Shown piece by piece: positions 56,411-64,000 of a stretch of DNA of 64,000 nt. The notes under the pieces were generated by a model. That model did no database searches. It saw nothing but the letters and a program-made list of their open reading frames with translations, and was not told the origin of the DNA. The position numbers were made by a program, and so were the translations under genes. Origin of the DNA: Roseibium sp. Sym1. GTDB taxonomy: Bacteria > Pseudomonadota > Alphaproteobacteria > Rhizobiales > Stappiaceae. Numbering within the stretch: position 1 is the first letter of the stretch; every line of letters starts with the position of its first letter. The stretch lies in assembly GCF_027359675.1 (NCBI RefSeq), contig NZ_CP114786.1, positions 5,988,501-6,052,500 on the forward strand, in the 5' to 3' direction.

Positions 56411-57222
56411 CCCGCGAAGGCCCTTTCGATGACGAATTCGGCCGGACGGTTGTTGGCGCCCTCGGTGAGCCCCGCCTTTTCCAGCAGCGCCTTGGTGTCC
56501 TTGAGCATTTCCGCGGAACCGCAGATCATGCCCCGGTCCGTTGCCGGGTCCAGGGGCGGCACGCCGAGGTCGTCGAACAGCTTGCCGTTCCCGATCAGGT
56601 CGGTGATCCGGCCCTGAAAAGGATACTCCTCGCGGGTGACGGAATTGTAGAGCCTGAGTTTCGAGGTATCGAACAGCTCGTTGAGCATTTCGTCCTGCTT
56701 GACCGCCTCGACCAGGTCCTGGCCGTATTTGAGCTCCGCCACTTCCCGGCAGGAATGGGTCAGGATCAACTCGTCGAATTTTTCGTAGGTTTCCGGATCC
56801 CGGATCACGCTGGCGAAGGGCGCAATGCCCGTGCCGGTCGAGAACATGTAGAGCCGGCGCCCGGCCACCAGTGCGTCGTTGACCAGTGTCCCCGTCGGCT
56901 TCTTGCGCATCAGGATCGCGTCGCCCGGCTGGATCTTCTGCAGGTGCGCCGTCAACGGGCCGTCGGGCACCTTGATGGAAAAGAACTCCATGTCCTCCGC
57001 CCAGGACGGACTGGCGATCGAATAGGCCCGGAACACGGGTTTGCCCTCGATCATCAGCCCGATCATGACGAACTCGCCCGAGCGGAACCGGAACCCGGCG
57101 GGACGGGTCATGTGAAAATGGAACAGCCGGTTGGTGTAATGGGTGACCTTGGTGACGGTTTCGACAAAGGTGCCCGCAGGTGCGCAGGCTTCCAGCTCTT
57201 CGGGGCGGGTCATGACATTCAT
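56407..57222 (-). CDS. fpr: ferredoxin-NADP reductase
   Basis: A 271-aa FAD/NADP flavoprotein of the bacterial FprA type. FAD-binding RAYSIASP (66-73), the NADP loop GTGIAPF (130-136), HSCREVAELKYG and a C-terminal MICGSAEML are visible. ATG at 57222 has GAGAG upstream; a second ATG lies 9 bases on. It passes electrons between NADPH and ferredoxin or flavodoxin. It lies 68 bp after fdxA, whose product is a natural partner. Confidence 0.9.
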   Translation of the reverse strand: MNVMTRPEELEACAPAGTFVETVTKVTHYTNRLFHFHMTRPAGFRFRSGEFVMIGLMIEGKPVFRAYSIASPSWAEDMEFFSIKVPDGPLTAHLQKIQPGDAILMRKKPTGTLVNDALVAGRRLYMFSTGTGIAPFASVIRDPETYEKFDELILTHSCREVAELKYGQDLVEAVKQDEMLNELFDTSKLRLYNSVTREEYPFQGRITDLIGNGKLFDDLGVPPLDPATDRGMICGSAEMLKDTKALLEKAGLTEGANNRPAEFVIERAFAG

Positions 57223-57290
57223 GGCAAGCTCTCTCGGTTGGATCGGGTTCGCGGCGCGGGGGCCGGGTGAGCGGGCGGATACTTCCGTGT

Positions 57291-57617
57291 TCAGGCGGCT
57301 TTTTCGCTCAGTTGCTCGAGTTTGCCACCAACGCCATTCCAGTCCTCGGCATCCGGCAGGGCGTCGATCTTTTCGGTGATGACCGGCCAGAGGGCGGCGT
57401 ATTTGGCATTGAGATCGATCCATTTCTGCGCTTCCGGATCGGTGTCGGCCAGGATGGCCTCGGCGGGGCATTCCGGTTCACAGACGCCGCAATCGATGCA
57501 CTCGTCCGGATTGATGACGAGCATGTTCTCGCCCTCATAGAAGCAGTCGACCGGACAGACTTCGACACAGTCGGTGTATTTGCACCGGATGCAGTTTTCA
57601 GTGACGACAAAGGTCAT
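57291..57617 (-). CDS. fdxA: 7Fe ferredoxin FdxA
   Basis: A 108-aa ferredoxin with one [3Fe-4S] and one [4Fe-4S] cluster: [17 protein letters not shown] and [12 protein letters not shown]. The length, and the C-terminal tail with [13 protein letters not shown], are typical of alphaproteobacterial FdxA. It starts a minus-strand unit with fpr and yeiH, divergent from the DUF971 gene. Confidence 0.93.
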   Translation of the reverse strand: MTFVVTENCIRCKYTDCVEVCPVDCFYEGENMLVINPDECIDCGVCEPECPAEAILADTDPEAQKWIDLNAKYAALWPVITEKIDALPDAEDWNGVGGKLEQLSEKAA

Positions 57618-57743
57618 TGGCCCCTCCGTTTTGATGAACTTTCGCCGTTATTGCGGTCCTTTTCCGAATTGTCGGTCAATTAGTTGCTATTGGCGTCTGC
57701 GGGCGTGTGGTCAGCTGCTTTCATCAAAGGCAAGGAGCTGAAA

Positions 57744-58151
57744 CCCGTGATCCCGACCCCATCAGAACCAACCGTCCCCCTTCCCTCGCCCGACCGGCTG
57801 AGAAACTGTGAAGGCCCGGAGGAAATCCGGGTGACCGGCAAAGGCGCAGGATTGAAGCTGACCTGGCCGGACGGTCAGGTGCTTTCCTTCACCGCGCCGT
57901 TTTTGCGGGACAACAGCCAGTCGGCGCGAAGCAAGAAACTGAAACTTTCGGGCCTGGCCGTTCCGGCTGCCGCGGACCTGTCGATCAGCGCAGTTCGCCC
58001 GATCGGTTCCTACGCGATCAACATCGTCTTTTCCGACGGGTATGACCGCGCGATCTATCCCTGGGCCTATCTGCTGGACCTTGCCCAAACAGTGCAGCCC
58101 GCCCCGGAAAACAGCCCTCTGACACCAAATGATTTTCTGAAGGGCAATTAG
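57744..58151 (+). CDS. DUF971 family protein
   Basis: A small protein of about 135 aa carrying a DUF971 domain (the fold at the N-terminus of gamma-butyrobetaine hydroxylases): EEIRVTGKGAGLKLTWPDGQ, LRDNSQSARSK, and GSYAINIVFSDGYDRAIYPWAYL. I start it at GTG because AAGGAG lies about nine bases before it; the frame stays open upstream to a TTG near 57684. Some DUF971 proteins are tied to iron-sulfur cluster handling, which would fit the ferredoxin-rich neighbourhood, but the role is unknown. Confidence 0.75.
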   Translation, partial: PVIPTPSEPTVPLPSPDRLRNCEGPEEIRVTGKGAGLKLTWPDGQVLSFTAPFLRDNSQSARSKKLKLSGLAVPAAADLSISAVRPIGSYAINIVFSDGYDRAIYPWAYLLDLAQTVQPAPENSPLTPNDFLKGN

Positions 58152-58217
58152 TTGACCGACCGGCCGTGAGCGCCGGTCCTAGTCTGAATGCAATTGCTGG
58201 AGAGAGTGGAGACAGGC

Positions 58218-59954
58218 ATGGATGACCTTCGTGCAGGATTGAATGAAGTGGATTGCGACCTGCTGGTGATCGGCGGCGGCACGGCCGGGCCGATGGCGGC
58301 CTACAGGGCGCGGAAGAAGAACCCGAACGCCAAGGTCATCCTGCTGGAAAAGGCCAACGTGAAACGGTCCGGCGCCATTTCCATGGGCATGGACGGCCTC
58401 AACAACGCGGTCATTCCCGGGCACTCGACGCCCGAGCAGTACACCAAGGAAATCACCATCGCCAATGACGGCATCGTCGACCAGGCGGCCGTCTACAAAT
58501 ATGCCCAGAACTGCTACGGCATCATCGAGGAGCTCGACCAGTTCGGCATCAGGTTCCAGAAGGACGAGAACGGCGAATACGACGTCAAGAAGGTTCACCA
58601 CATGGGAACCTACGTCCTGCCGATGCCCAATGGCGACACCGTCAAGAAGGCGCTTTACCGTCAGCTGCGCCGGGCGCGCGTGCTGATTTCCAACCGCTAC
58701 ATGGCGACACGCCTGCTGACGGGAAAGAGCGGCCGCGCCGCCGGCGCGATCGCCGTCAACACCCGTACGGGCGAGTTCCTGGTGATCAAGGCCAAGGCCG
58801 TGATCATGTGCATGGGGGCCGCCGGCCGTCTCGGCCTGCCGACATCCGGTTATCTGTACGGCACCTACGAGAACCCGACGAATTCCGGGGAAGGCTATTC
58901 CATGGCCTATCACGCGGGTGCCAAGCTCGCGAACCTGGAGTGTTTCCAGATCAACCCGTTGATCAAGGACTATAATGGCCCCGCCTGTGCCTATGTGGCG
59001 GGTCCTTTCGGGGGCTATACCGCCAACTCGAAAAACGAACGATTTATCGAATGCGACTACTGGTCCGGCCAGATGATGCAGGAGTTCTACAACGAACTGC
59101 AGTCCGGCAAGGGACCGGTGTTCCTCAAGCTCAACCACCTGCACAAGGATACCGCCGATCACATCGAGCACATCCTGCACACGGTTGAGCGGCCGAGCCG
59201 CGGCCGCTTCCACGAGCAGCGCGGCACGAAATATTCCGAGCAGATGATCGAGATGCACATCTCGGAAATCGGATTCTGCTCCGGACACTCGGCCTCCGGG
59301 GTTTATGTCGACGAGTTCGCCCGCACCACCGTGCCAGGCCTCTATGCCGCCGGAGACATGGCGAGCGTCCCGCACAACTACATGCTGGGCGCGTTTACAA
59401 ACGGTGCGATCGCGGGCGAACACGCTATCGAGTTCGCAGACGACGTCGATTTCGACGAATTCGACGACGCTGCGATCTCCCTCGAGCAGGAGCGTGTTCT
59501 GGCGCCGACAAGGCGCGACGACGGCATTCCACCGAACCAGATCGAATACAAGATCCGCCGCCTGGTGAACGACTACCTGCAGCCGCCGAAGGTGACGGCC
59601 AAATACGAGCTTTGCCAGGCCCGTCTTGCCGAGGTGCGCGAGGACATGGAAACCCAGATGATGGCCCGGGACGCGCACGAACTGATGCGGTCCATGGAAG
59701 TTACCAGCATCCTCGACTGCGCCGATATGGCCGCACATGCCTCGCTCTACCGGGCGGAGAGCCGCTGGGGCCTGTACCACTGGCGCTCGGACTATCCGGA
59801 CTCCAATGACACGGACTGGAAATGCCACGTGCTCCTGTCCAAGCAGGGCGGCGCCATGACCTGCGAGAAAAAGGAGGTCGCGCCCTACATCATCCCGATC
59901 GCCGAGGATGAGAAGGACGCCTACTACAAACAACGCATCTCGGCCCAGGCCTGA
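58218..59954 (+). CDS. adenylylsulfate reductase alpha-like flavoprotein (fumarate reductase superfamily)
   Basis: A 578-aa FAD protein. The dinucleotide fold GGGTAG is at residues 19-24, followed by EKANVKRSGAISMGMDG; the C-terminal FAD segment reads PGLYAAGDMA and GAFTNGAIAGEHA. GFCSGHSASGVYV and HNYMLGAF resemble the substrate side of AprA, the adenylylsulfate reductase alpha subunit, rather than SdhA/FrdA. The ATG at 58218 follows GGAG. It is followed 21 bp later by an AprB-like ferredoxin, so the two should form an AprAB-like complex. No ATP sulfurylase or Qmo gene is in the window, so classical APS reduction is not supported. Confidence 0.83.
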   Translation: MDDLRAGLNEVDCDLLVIGGGTAGPMAAYRARKKNPNAKVILLEKANVKRSGAISMGMDGLNNAVIPGHSTPEQYTKEITIANDGIVDQAAVYKYAQNCYGIIEELDQFGIRFQKDENGEYDVKKVHHMGTYVLPMPNGDTVKKALYRQLRRARVLISNRYMATRLLTGKSGRAAGAIAVNTRTGEFLVIKAKAVIMCMGAAGRLGLPTSGYLYGTYENPTNSGEGYSMAYHAGAKLANLECFQINPLIKDYNGPACAYVAGPFGGYTANSKNERFIECDYWSGQMMQEFYNELQSGKGPVFLKLNHLHKDTADHIEHILHTVERPSRGRFHEQRGTKYSEQMIEMHISEIGFCSGHSASGVYVDEFARTTVPGLYAAGDMASVPHNYMLGAFTNGAIAGEHAIEFADDVDFDEFDDAAISLEQERVLAPTRRDDGIPPNQIEYKIRRLVNDYLQPPKVTAKYELCQARLAEVREDMETQMMARDAHELMRSMEVTSILDCADMAAHASLYRAESRWGLYHWRSDYPDSNDTDWKCHVLLSKQGGAMTCEKKEVAPYIIPIAEDEKDAYYKQRISAQA

Positions 59955-59975
59955 CCCGAAAGAACGGAGACACAT

Positions 59976-60209
59976 ATGCCCATTGCAAACACGCCGACAA
60001 CCGTTCCTGTCGTGGTCGACGAGGGAAAATGCATCGCCGACAAGGGCTGCACGGTCTGTGTCGATGTCTGCCCGCTCGACGTGCTGCGCATCAGCGACCT
60101 GACCGGCAAGGCCTACATGAAATATGACGAGTGCTGGTACTGCATGCCCTGCGAGGCGGATTGCCCGACCGACGCCGTCACGGTCAACATTCCCTATCTG
60201 CTGCGCTGA
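59976..60209 (+). CDS. AprB-like 2[4Fe-4S] ferredoxin
   Basis: A 77-aa ferredoxin with two cluster motifs, CIADKGCTVCVDVCPLD and CWYCMPCEADCPTDAV, in the spacing of the AprB ferredoxin domain. It lacks the long C-terminal tail that AprB of sulfate reducers uses to embrace AprA. It lies between the AprA-like gene (21 bp) and the HEAT gene (10 bp), so it is the electron carrier of that flavoprotein. Confidence 0.87.
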   Translation: MPIANTPTTVPVVVDEGKCIADKGCTVCVDVCPLDVLRISDLTGKAYMKYDECWYCMPCEADCPTDAVTVNIPYLLR

Positions 60210-60219
60210 GGAGGTCGAG

Positions 60220-61173
60220 ATGGTGTTCGAACCTTTCGAGGACGAAAGCGATTTTGAGGATCTGGACGAGAAACTCTCCGATCCCGACCCGGCGGTGCGC
60301 CGGGTGGCGGTGATGGATCTCGCCGACACGGCCGATCCCGAAGCCATTCCGCTGATTGCCCGGGCGGTTGGCGATGACAGCGCGGAAGTCCGCCTGCAGG
60401 CCGCGATCGCGCTGGGAGAATTCGACGGGCTGGCCGCGGCCACCGCCCTGTGCGAGGCACTGCAGGACACGGACGGCAAGGTGGCTAGGGCCGCCGCGGA
60501 CAGTCTTGCCGAACTGAAGGATCCGGACTCGGCGCCGCCCCTGCTGGCCCTGACCGGGCATGAGGATGCGAAGGTTCGCGAAGGGGCGCTGCTCGGCCTG
60601 AAGCAACTGCGCCGCCCCGATGCGCTGGCAAACGGCATCGAGGGCATGAAGGACCCGGTCGCAGCCGTGAGGATCCAGGCCCTCGGCGTGGTCGGCTATC
60701 TGAAGGCCGAGGAGGCCCTGCCCGCCCTGATCGCCAGCTGCCGGGACGAGGACCCGGAGGTCCGGCGGACGGCTGTCGGCGCACTCGCCTTTTCGAAATC
60801 CTCTCACGCCAAGGACGCCCTGCTGGCGGCGCTTCAGGACGACCACTGGGCCGTGCGCGAGATCGCGGCGGAGGTTCTCGGCAAGTTCTCCATGACCGAC
60901 GAGGCGGCACAGCTCATTCCGCTGCTCGACGACGCCTACTGGCAGGTTCGGGTCAAGGCGGTGCGCAGCCTCGGAAAACTGAAGGTCGTGGACGCCGTGG
61001 ACAGGATCGGGGCCCAGCTCGGCGAGCAGACCTCCAACCTGCGCAAGGAAGCGGCGGCGGCCCTCGGCGAGATCGCCGACCGGTCCGCCCTGCCGTTCCT
61101 GGAAAGCCTGGTGGACGATCCGGATCCGGACGTGCGCAAAAATGTTCGTTGGGCTTTGGCGCAAATCGAGTAA
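60220..61173 (+). CDS. HEAT/PBS-lyase repeat protein
   Basis: A 317-aa soluble protein made of about nine HEAT repeats of some 31 residues (for example VRRVAVMDLADTADPEAIPL, VRLQAAIALGEFDGLAAATA, VRRTAVGALAFSKSSHAKDA). ATG at 60220 is preceded by GAGGAGG. No enzyme motif. As the third gene of the AprAB-like unit it may assemble, chaperone or couple the complex; HEAT proteins also act as bilin lyases, but the neighbours argue against that. Confidence 0.85.
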   Translation: MVFEPFEDESDFEDLDEKLSDPDPAVRRVAVMDLADTADPEAIPLIARAVGDDSAEVRLQAAIALGEFDGLAAATALCEALQDTDGKVARAAADSLAELKDPDSAPPLLALTGHEDAKVREGALLGLKQLRRPDALANGIEGMKDPVAAVRIQALGVVGYLKAEEALPALIASCRDEDPEVRRTAVGALAFSKSSHAKDALLAALQDDHWAVREIAAEVLGKFSMTDEAAQLIPLLDDAYWQVRVKAVRSLGKLKVVDAVDRIGAQLGEQTSNLRKEAAAALGEIADRSALPFLESLVDDPDPDVRKNVRWALAQIE

Positions 61174-61215
61174 TAATGCTGCAGAGCAGCATTTCGGCAA
61201 GGGGAGAGGCACAAG

Positions 61216-62019
61216 GTGGGCAGACTGGTGGCACGGCAGGTGGACAGGACGAAGGCGCATGTCGATACCCGCCTGTGTGACACCCGTCCCTCGGCGACCG
61301 CCTCTTCCCGTCCGCCGAAATATCAGGAGATCGGCAACACGCTGATGGATGCGATCCTGGCGGGGGATTTTCCTCCCGGCAGCTATCTTCCCAGCGAAAG
61401 CGCCTTGATGAAACGTTTCGGGGTCAGCCGGGTCACCATCCGGCTGGCCCTTAATGTATTGCGGGATGCCAGCCTGATCGTCGGGCACCAGGGCAAGGGC
61501 TATTTCGTGTGCACGCTGCAGGCGGTGCAGGATCTCGGCCGGCTGCAGGGGTTCGGGGAACTGATGGCGCCGCTCGGCGTGGAAACCCGTTCCGAAGTCC
61601 TTTCCGCAGAGATTGTCCCGGCTCCGGCGGCCGCTGCGGCGGCGCTGAGCCTGAAACGCGGTGAAGACCTGGTCAAGATCCGCCGCATTCGCATCGCCGC
61701 CGAGGAAGCGATGAGCATCGACGTCAGCTATTTTCCATTGTCCATCGGCCAGCGGCTGCTCGAACTCGATCTGCCGCACACCGATATTTTTGCGCTCATC
61801 GAAAACAAGCTCGGCATTGAAATCGGCTTCGCCGACATCACCATGACGGTGGTCCCGGTGGAACCCGATATCGGCCGTCTCCTGAATGTGAACGAAGGTG
61901 ACGTGGTGATCCGCACCGAACGTCTTACCTTTGATGCATCCGGCAGGCCGATCGACTACGAACACCTGTTCGTGCGCGCGGACTGCCATCAATTCAAGAT
62001 CAGGGTACCGAGATGGTGA
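61216..62019 (+). CDS. GntR-family regulator, HutC/UTRA subfamily
   Basis: A 267-aa regulator. The winged helix lies at residues about 35-100 (YQEIGNTLMDAILAGDFPPG, ESALMKRFGVSRVTIRLAL) and the UTRA ligand-binding domain at about 115-260 (LGRLQGFGELMAPLGVE, IRTERLTFDASGRPIDYEHL). Start is GTG at 61216 after AAGGGGAGAGG. It follows the HEAT gene by 42 bp and overlaps the thioredoxin gene. It most likely controls the AprAB-like genes and importer in answer to the substrate. Confidence 0.87.
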   Translation: MGRLVARQVDRTKAHVDTRLCDTRPSATASSRPPKYQEIGNTLMDAILAGDFPPGSYLPSESALMKRFGVSRVTIRLALNVLRDASLIVGHQGKGYFVCTLQAVQDLGRLQGFGELMAPLGVETRSEVLSAEIVPAPAAAAAALSLKRGEDLVKIRRIRIAAEEAMSIDVSYFPLSIGQRLLELDLPHTDIFALIENKLGIEIGFADITMTVVPVEPDIGRLLNVNEGDVVIRTERLTFDASGRPIDYEHLFVRADCHQFKIRVPRW

Positions 62020-62549
62020 GCTTCAACCGGCGGGACATTCTGGGTGGTCTTGCTGCCGGCGCGGTGGCGGTGACACCCGCCTTTGGCGCGGAACATGACT
62101 TCAAATATCTGGGCCTGGCCGAGCCGCCATTGGCGATTGATGCCCCCGAACTCGATATTCCGGACCTGTCCGGCACCATTCACAGGATCGGCGACTACCG
62201 CGGAAAGACCGTGGTGATCTCCTTCTGGGCGACCTGGTGTCCGCCCTGCCGGAAGGAAATGCCGACGCTGGCACGGCTGAACCGCGAACTGGGACAGGAG
62301 CGCTTTGCCGTTCTTGCCGTCAATGTCGGCGACCGGGAGGACAGGGTCCGTGATTTCCTTCAGAAGATCGATCACGATGCGTTGCCTGTCCTGCTGGATC
62401 AGGACACCAAACTCGCAAGCAAGTGGTTCATACGCGGCCTGCCGGTAACCTATGTTCTGGATGCCGGCGGCCGGGTGATCTACGGAGCAATCGGTGAAAG
62501 GGTCTGGGACTCTCCGGCCATGATATCCGGCCTCAAGTCCTTGAGCTGA
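62013..62549 (+). CDS. TlpA-like periplasmic thioredoxin
   Basis: A 178-aa TlpA/ResA-type redoxin. Twin arginines in SFNRRDILGG and a following hydrophobic stretch suggest Tat export, with cleavage near FGA-EH. The active site WCPPC has Cys76 and Cys79, and GLPVTYVLD carries the cis-Pro. It overlaps the GntR gene by 7 bp. In this setting it may protect or reduce a periplasmic partner, or take part in cofactor maturation. Confidence 0.87.
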   Translation: MVSFNRRDILGGLAAGAVAVTPAFGAEHDFKYLGLAEPPLAIDAPELDIPDLSGTIHRIGDYRGKTVVISFWATWCPPCRKEMPTLARLNRELGQERFAVLAVNVGDREDRVRDFLQKIDHDALPVLLDQDTKLASKWFIRGLPVTYVLDAGGRVIYGAIGERVWDSPAMISGLKSLS

Positions 62550-62576
62550 TCCGGAGTTAAATTCAAGTATTTCCTG

Positions 62577-62600
62577 CTTTCCGGCCCTGGCCGGGAAGCC
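62577..62600 (+). terminator. hairpin after the thioredoxin gene
   Basis: TTCCGGCC and GGCCGGGAA form a GC-rich stem 28 bp beyond the stop. No clear T-run follows, so this is a weak terminator call. Confidence 0.4.
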
Positions 62601-62637
62601 TTGACGCCTTTTCACCAAATTCCCGAATAGAAAAAAG

Positions 62638-62662
62638 AGCAAACTTGATCGTCAAGTTTGCT
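62638..62662. promoter_or_regulatory. perfect dyad with 11-bp arms
   Basis: AGCAAACTTGA and TCAAGTTTGCT pair perfectly around TCG. On the minus strand the stem is followed by CTTTTTTC, like a terminator, but no minus-strand gene is present downstream of 62663 to need it. It may instead be an operator for the GntR/UTRA protein ahead of the importer genes. Confidence 0.5.
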
Positions 62663-62700
62663 GTTCTCCGTCTTGTCACGATCACAAAACACGTGCGCCT

Positions 62701-62725
62701 AATACAGGTTTTGCGAACTTGTATT
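62701..62725. promoter_or_regulatory. dyad that may be an upstream activator site
   Basis: AATACAGGTT and AACTTGTATT are 10-bp arms with one mismatch and a 5-base spacer, about 190 bp before the sigma-54 promoter; this is the usual distance for an enhancer-binding activator. The rest of the 404-bp gap 62550-62953 holds only a small TGGAGG/CCTCCA hairpin (62792-62809). Confidence 0.4.
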
Positions 62726-62891
62726 ACCGCTAAGCTTGCTGCACTGCATAAAAACCGCGCAACCTGCCATGCGGATAAGCGTTTCCCGGGTTGGAGGTTT
62801 CCGCCTCCATGGGCGGGACATTCCGTCATCCCGATATATACGTAGTCTTTTCAAGCTATTACAGAAATTTCCGTGTTTTCTTCCCTCAAGC

Positions 62892-62906
62892 TGGCACGGC
62901 TTTTGC
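62892..62906 (+). promoter_or_regulatory. sigma-54 (RpoN) promoter of the binding-protein gene
   Basis: TGGCACGGCTTTTGC matches the -24/-12 consensus: the GG (62893-62894) and GC (62905-62906) doublets are 12 bp apart. It lies 48 bp before the start codon, so transcription would begin near 62917-62919. Confidence 0.75.
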
Positions 62907-62953
62907 GCCATTAAAACCGTCCTGAGATAGGCGGCACTACTTGAGGGAACGTT

Positions 62954-64000
62954 ATGACGCAGAAAACACTTGGATTCGGATTGGGGCTCGCACTCGCGGT
63001 CGCACTCCCCAGCATTCCTGCATTGGCCAAGACCATCGACATCGCGATCGGTCACCAGAGCATGTGCACGGACACCTACACCGCGGGCATCGTGGTGAAG
63101 GAACTCGGACTTCTGGAAAAGAACCTTCCGAAAGACGGCGACTACGCGGATGTCGACTACAACATCTCGTGGGCGGATTATTCGTCCGGCGGGCCGATCA
63201 CCAACCAGATGCTCGCCAACAAGCTGAATATCGGCGTGATGGGTGACTATCCGCTCATCGTGAACGGTGCGAAGTTCCAGGAAACGGATTCCCTGCGAAC
63301 ACTCTACATTGCCGGAACCGGCTACAACCTGAAGGGCAGCGGCAACGCCGTCGTCGTGCCGGTGGACAGCGACATCTACTCCTTTGACCAGCTCAAGGGC
63401 AAATCGGTTTCGACACCGGTCGGGTCGGCGGCCTGGGGCATGCTCCTGAAGGCCATGCAGGACAACGGCATCAGGGAAGACGTTTCCCTGAAGAACCAGA
63501 GCCCAGCCGTTGGCGCTGCCAACATCGCGGCCGGCAAAATCGACGCGCATTCCGATTTCTGCCCCTGGTCCGAGATCATGGAATTCCGCGGCACGGGCCG
63601 GAAAATCTACGACGGCAGTGAAGCCGGTGTTCCCTACCTGCACGGCGTCGTGGTCCGCCAGGACTTCGCCGAGGAATATCCGGAAGTCGTCACGGCCTTC
63701 CTGAAGGCCGTCATCGAGGCCGGCAAGTGGATCGAGGACAATCCGAGTGAAGCCGTCGACCTGATGGAAAAATGGACCGGCGTGGAGAAGGAAGTCCTCT
63801 ACATCTACTTCTCCAATGGCGGTCACCTGACGCTGGATCCGACCATCAAGGACGCCTGGGTCGATGCCCTGAAGCTGGACCACACGGTCCTGGTCAAGGA
63901 AAAGGCCATCCCGCCGCTCGACTTCGATGCGTGGATCACCGAGGACTACATCAAGGCGGCCTATTCCGATCTTGGAATGGACTATGAAGCCGACAAGGCA
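62954..64000 (+). CDS. NitT/TauT-family ABC importer binding protein, cut by the window end
   Basis: At least 349 codons remain open to the last base, so the gene continues beyond the window. A signal peptide (cleavage near ALA-KT) is followed by IAIGHQSMCTDTYTAG, ISWADYSSGGPITNQML, NIGVMGDYPLI and the FLKAVIEAGKWIEDNP segment, typical of binding proteins for nitrate, taurine, sulfonates and thiamine precursors. ATG at 62954 has GAGGG seven bases upstream. The sigma-54 promoter implies control by an enhancer-binding protein, often nitrogen- or substrate-linked. The ligand is unknown; the AprAB-like genes upstream are the best clue. Confidence 0.85.
   Translation, partial: MTQKTLGFGLGLALAVALPSIPALAKTIDIAIGHQSMCTDTYTAGIVVKELGLLEKNLPKDGDYADVDYNISWADYSSGGPITNQMLANKLNIGVMGDYPLIVNGAKFQETDSLRTLYIAGTGYNLKGSGNAVVVPVDSDIYSFDQLKGKSVSTPVGSAAWGMLLKAMQDNGIREDVSLKNQSPAVGAANIAAGKIDAHSDFCPWSEIMEFRGTGRKIYDGSEAGVPYLHGVVVRQDFAEEYPEVVTAFLKAVIEAGKWIEDNPSEAVDLMEKWTGVEKEVLYIYFSNGGHLTLDPTIKDAWVDALKLDHTVLVKEKAIPPLDFDAWITEDYIKAAYSDLGMDYEADKA

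Noticed and set aside
58218..60209. Dissimilatory sulfate reduction (true AprAB)
   Set aside because: No ATP sulfurylase, Qmo or Dsr genes are present, and the ferredoxin lacks the AprB tail; only an AprAB-like call is justified.

Overview
The window is GC-rich, densely coded DNA from an alphaproteobacterium, most likely a marine, alga-associated member of the Hyphomicrobiales (Roseibium/Labrenzia type). I infer this from the gene families (AGE-type isomerase, FdxA/Fpr pair, Lrp and FCD-GntR regulators, many binding-protein ABC importers), the ATGA-coupled operons and the palindromic intergenic repeats. No rRNA, tRNA, CRISPR array, phage gene or transposase was seen. All function calls rest on recognition of protein families and motifs; no database search was run.

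Layout. (1) 1-9.9 kb: a minus-strand operon for uptake and processing of a peptide-like or N-acylated compound (M20 amidohydrolase, family-5 binding protein, two permeases, fused double ATPase, aldehyde dehydrogenase), then an SDR and a GFA-domain gene. A divergent PAS-LuxR regulator starts at 9306. (2) 10.1-20.1 kb: a complete non-phosphorylating L-fucose pathway. The minus strand encodes a UxaA-type dehydratase, an SDR, a CUT2-type sugar importer and an FAH-family hydrolase. The divergent plus strand encodes a GntR regulator, an aldo/keto reductase, the mutarotase FucU and a COG3618 lactonase. Together they would turn L-fucose into pyruvate and lactate. (3) 20.5-25.4 kb: methionine catabolism, with an MdeB-like E1 enzyme and a methionine gamma-lyase, each divergent from its own Lrp-family regulator.

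(4) 25.4-53.7 kb: a full alginate locus on the minus strand, in transcription order algD, alg8, alg44, algA, an alg44 paralogue, a giant algG fusion, a 998-aa TPR/Sel1 protein, algX, algF, a 948-aa Sel1 protein, algL, phosphomannomutase, an algK-like lipoprotein, an AGE-family isomerase, algI and algJ. A second PL5 lyase lies upstream, separated from algD by an 800-bp AT-rich regulatory region. Compared with Pseudomonas it has no recognisable AlgE porin, has AlgG fused to a helical domain of about 640 residues, has two extra very large Sel1 proteins, has a second Alg44-like protein without c-di-GMP-binding residues, and has an AlgA whose isomerase half has lost its metal-binding signature. This is the most likely under-described system in the window.

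(5) 54-64 kb: on the minus strand, an iron-dependent alcohol dehydrogenase, a YeiH-type transporter, ferredoxin-NADP reductase and FdxA. On the plus strand, a DUF971 protein, then an adenylylsulfate-reductase-like flavoprotein with an AprB-like ferredoxin and a HEAT-repeat protein, a GntR/UTRA regulator coupled to a TlpA-like thioredoxin, and, behind a near-consensus sigma-54 promoter, a NitT/TauT-type binding protein that runs off the window end. The AprAB-like module beside a sulfonate/nitrate-type importer is the second candidate for an undescribed pathway.

Palindromic repeats at 9.9, 20.2 and 23.5 kb, and a hairpin at 25.37 kb, each sit between converging genes and probably end transcription from both sides.
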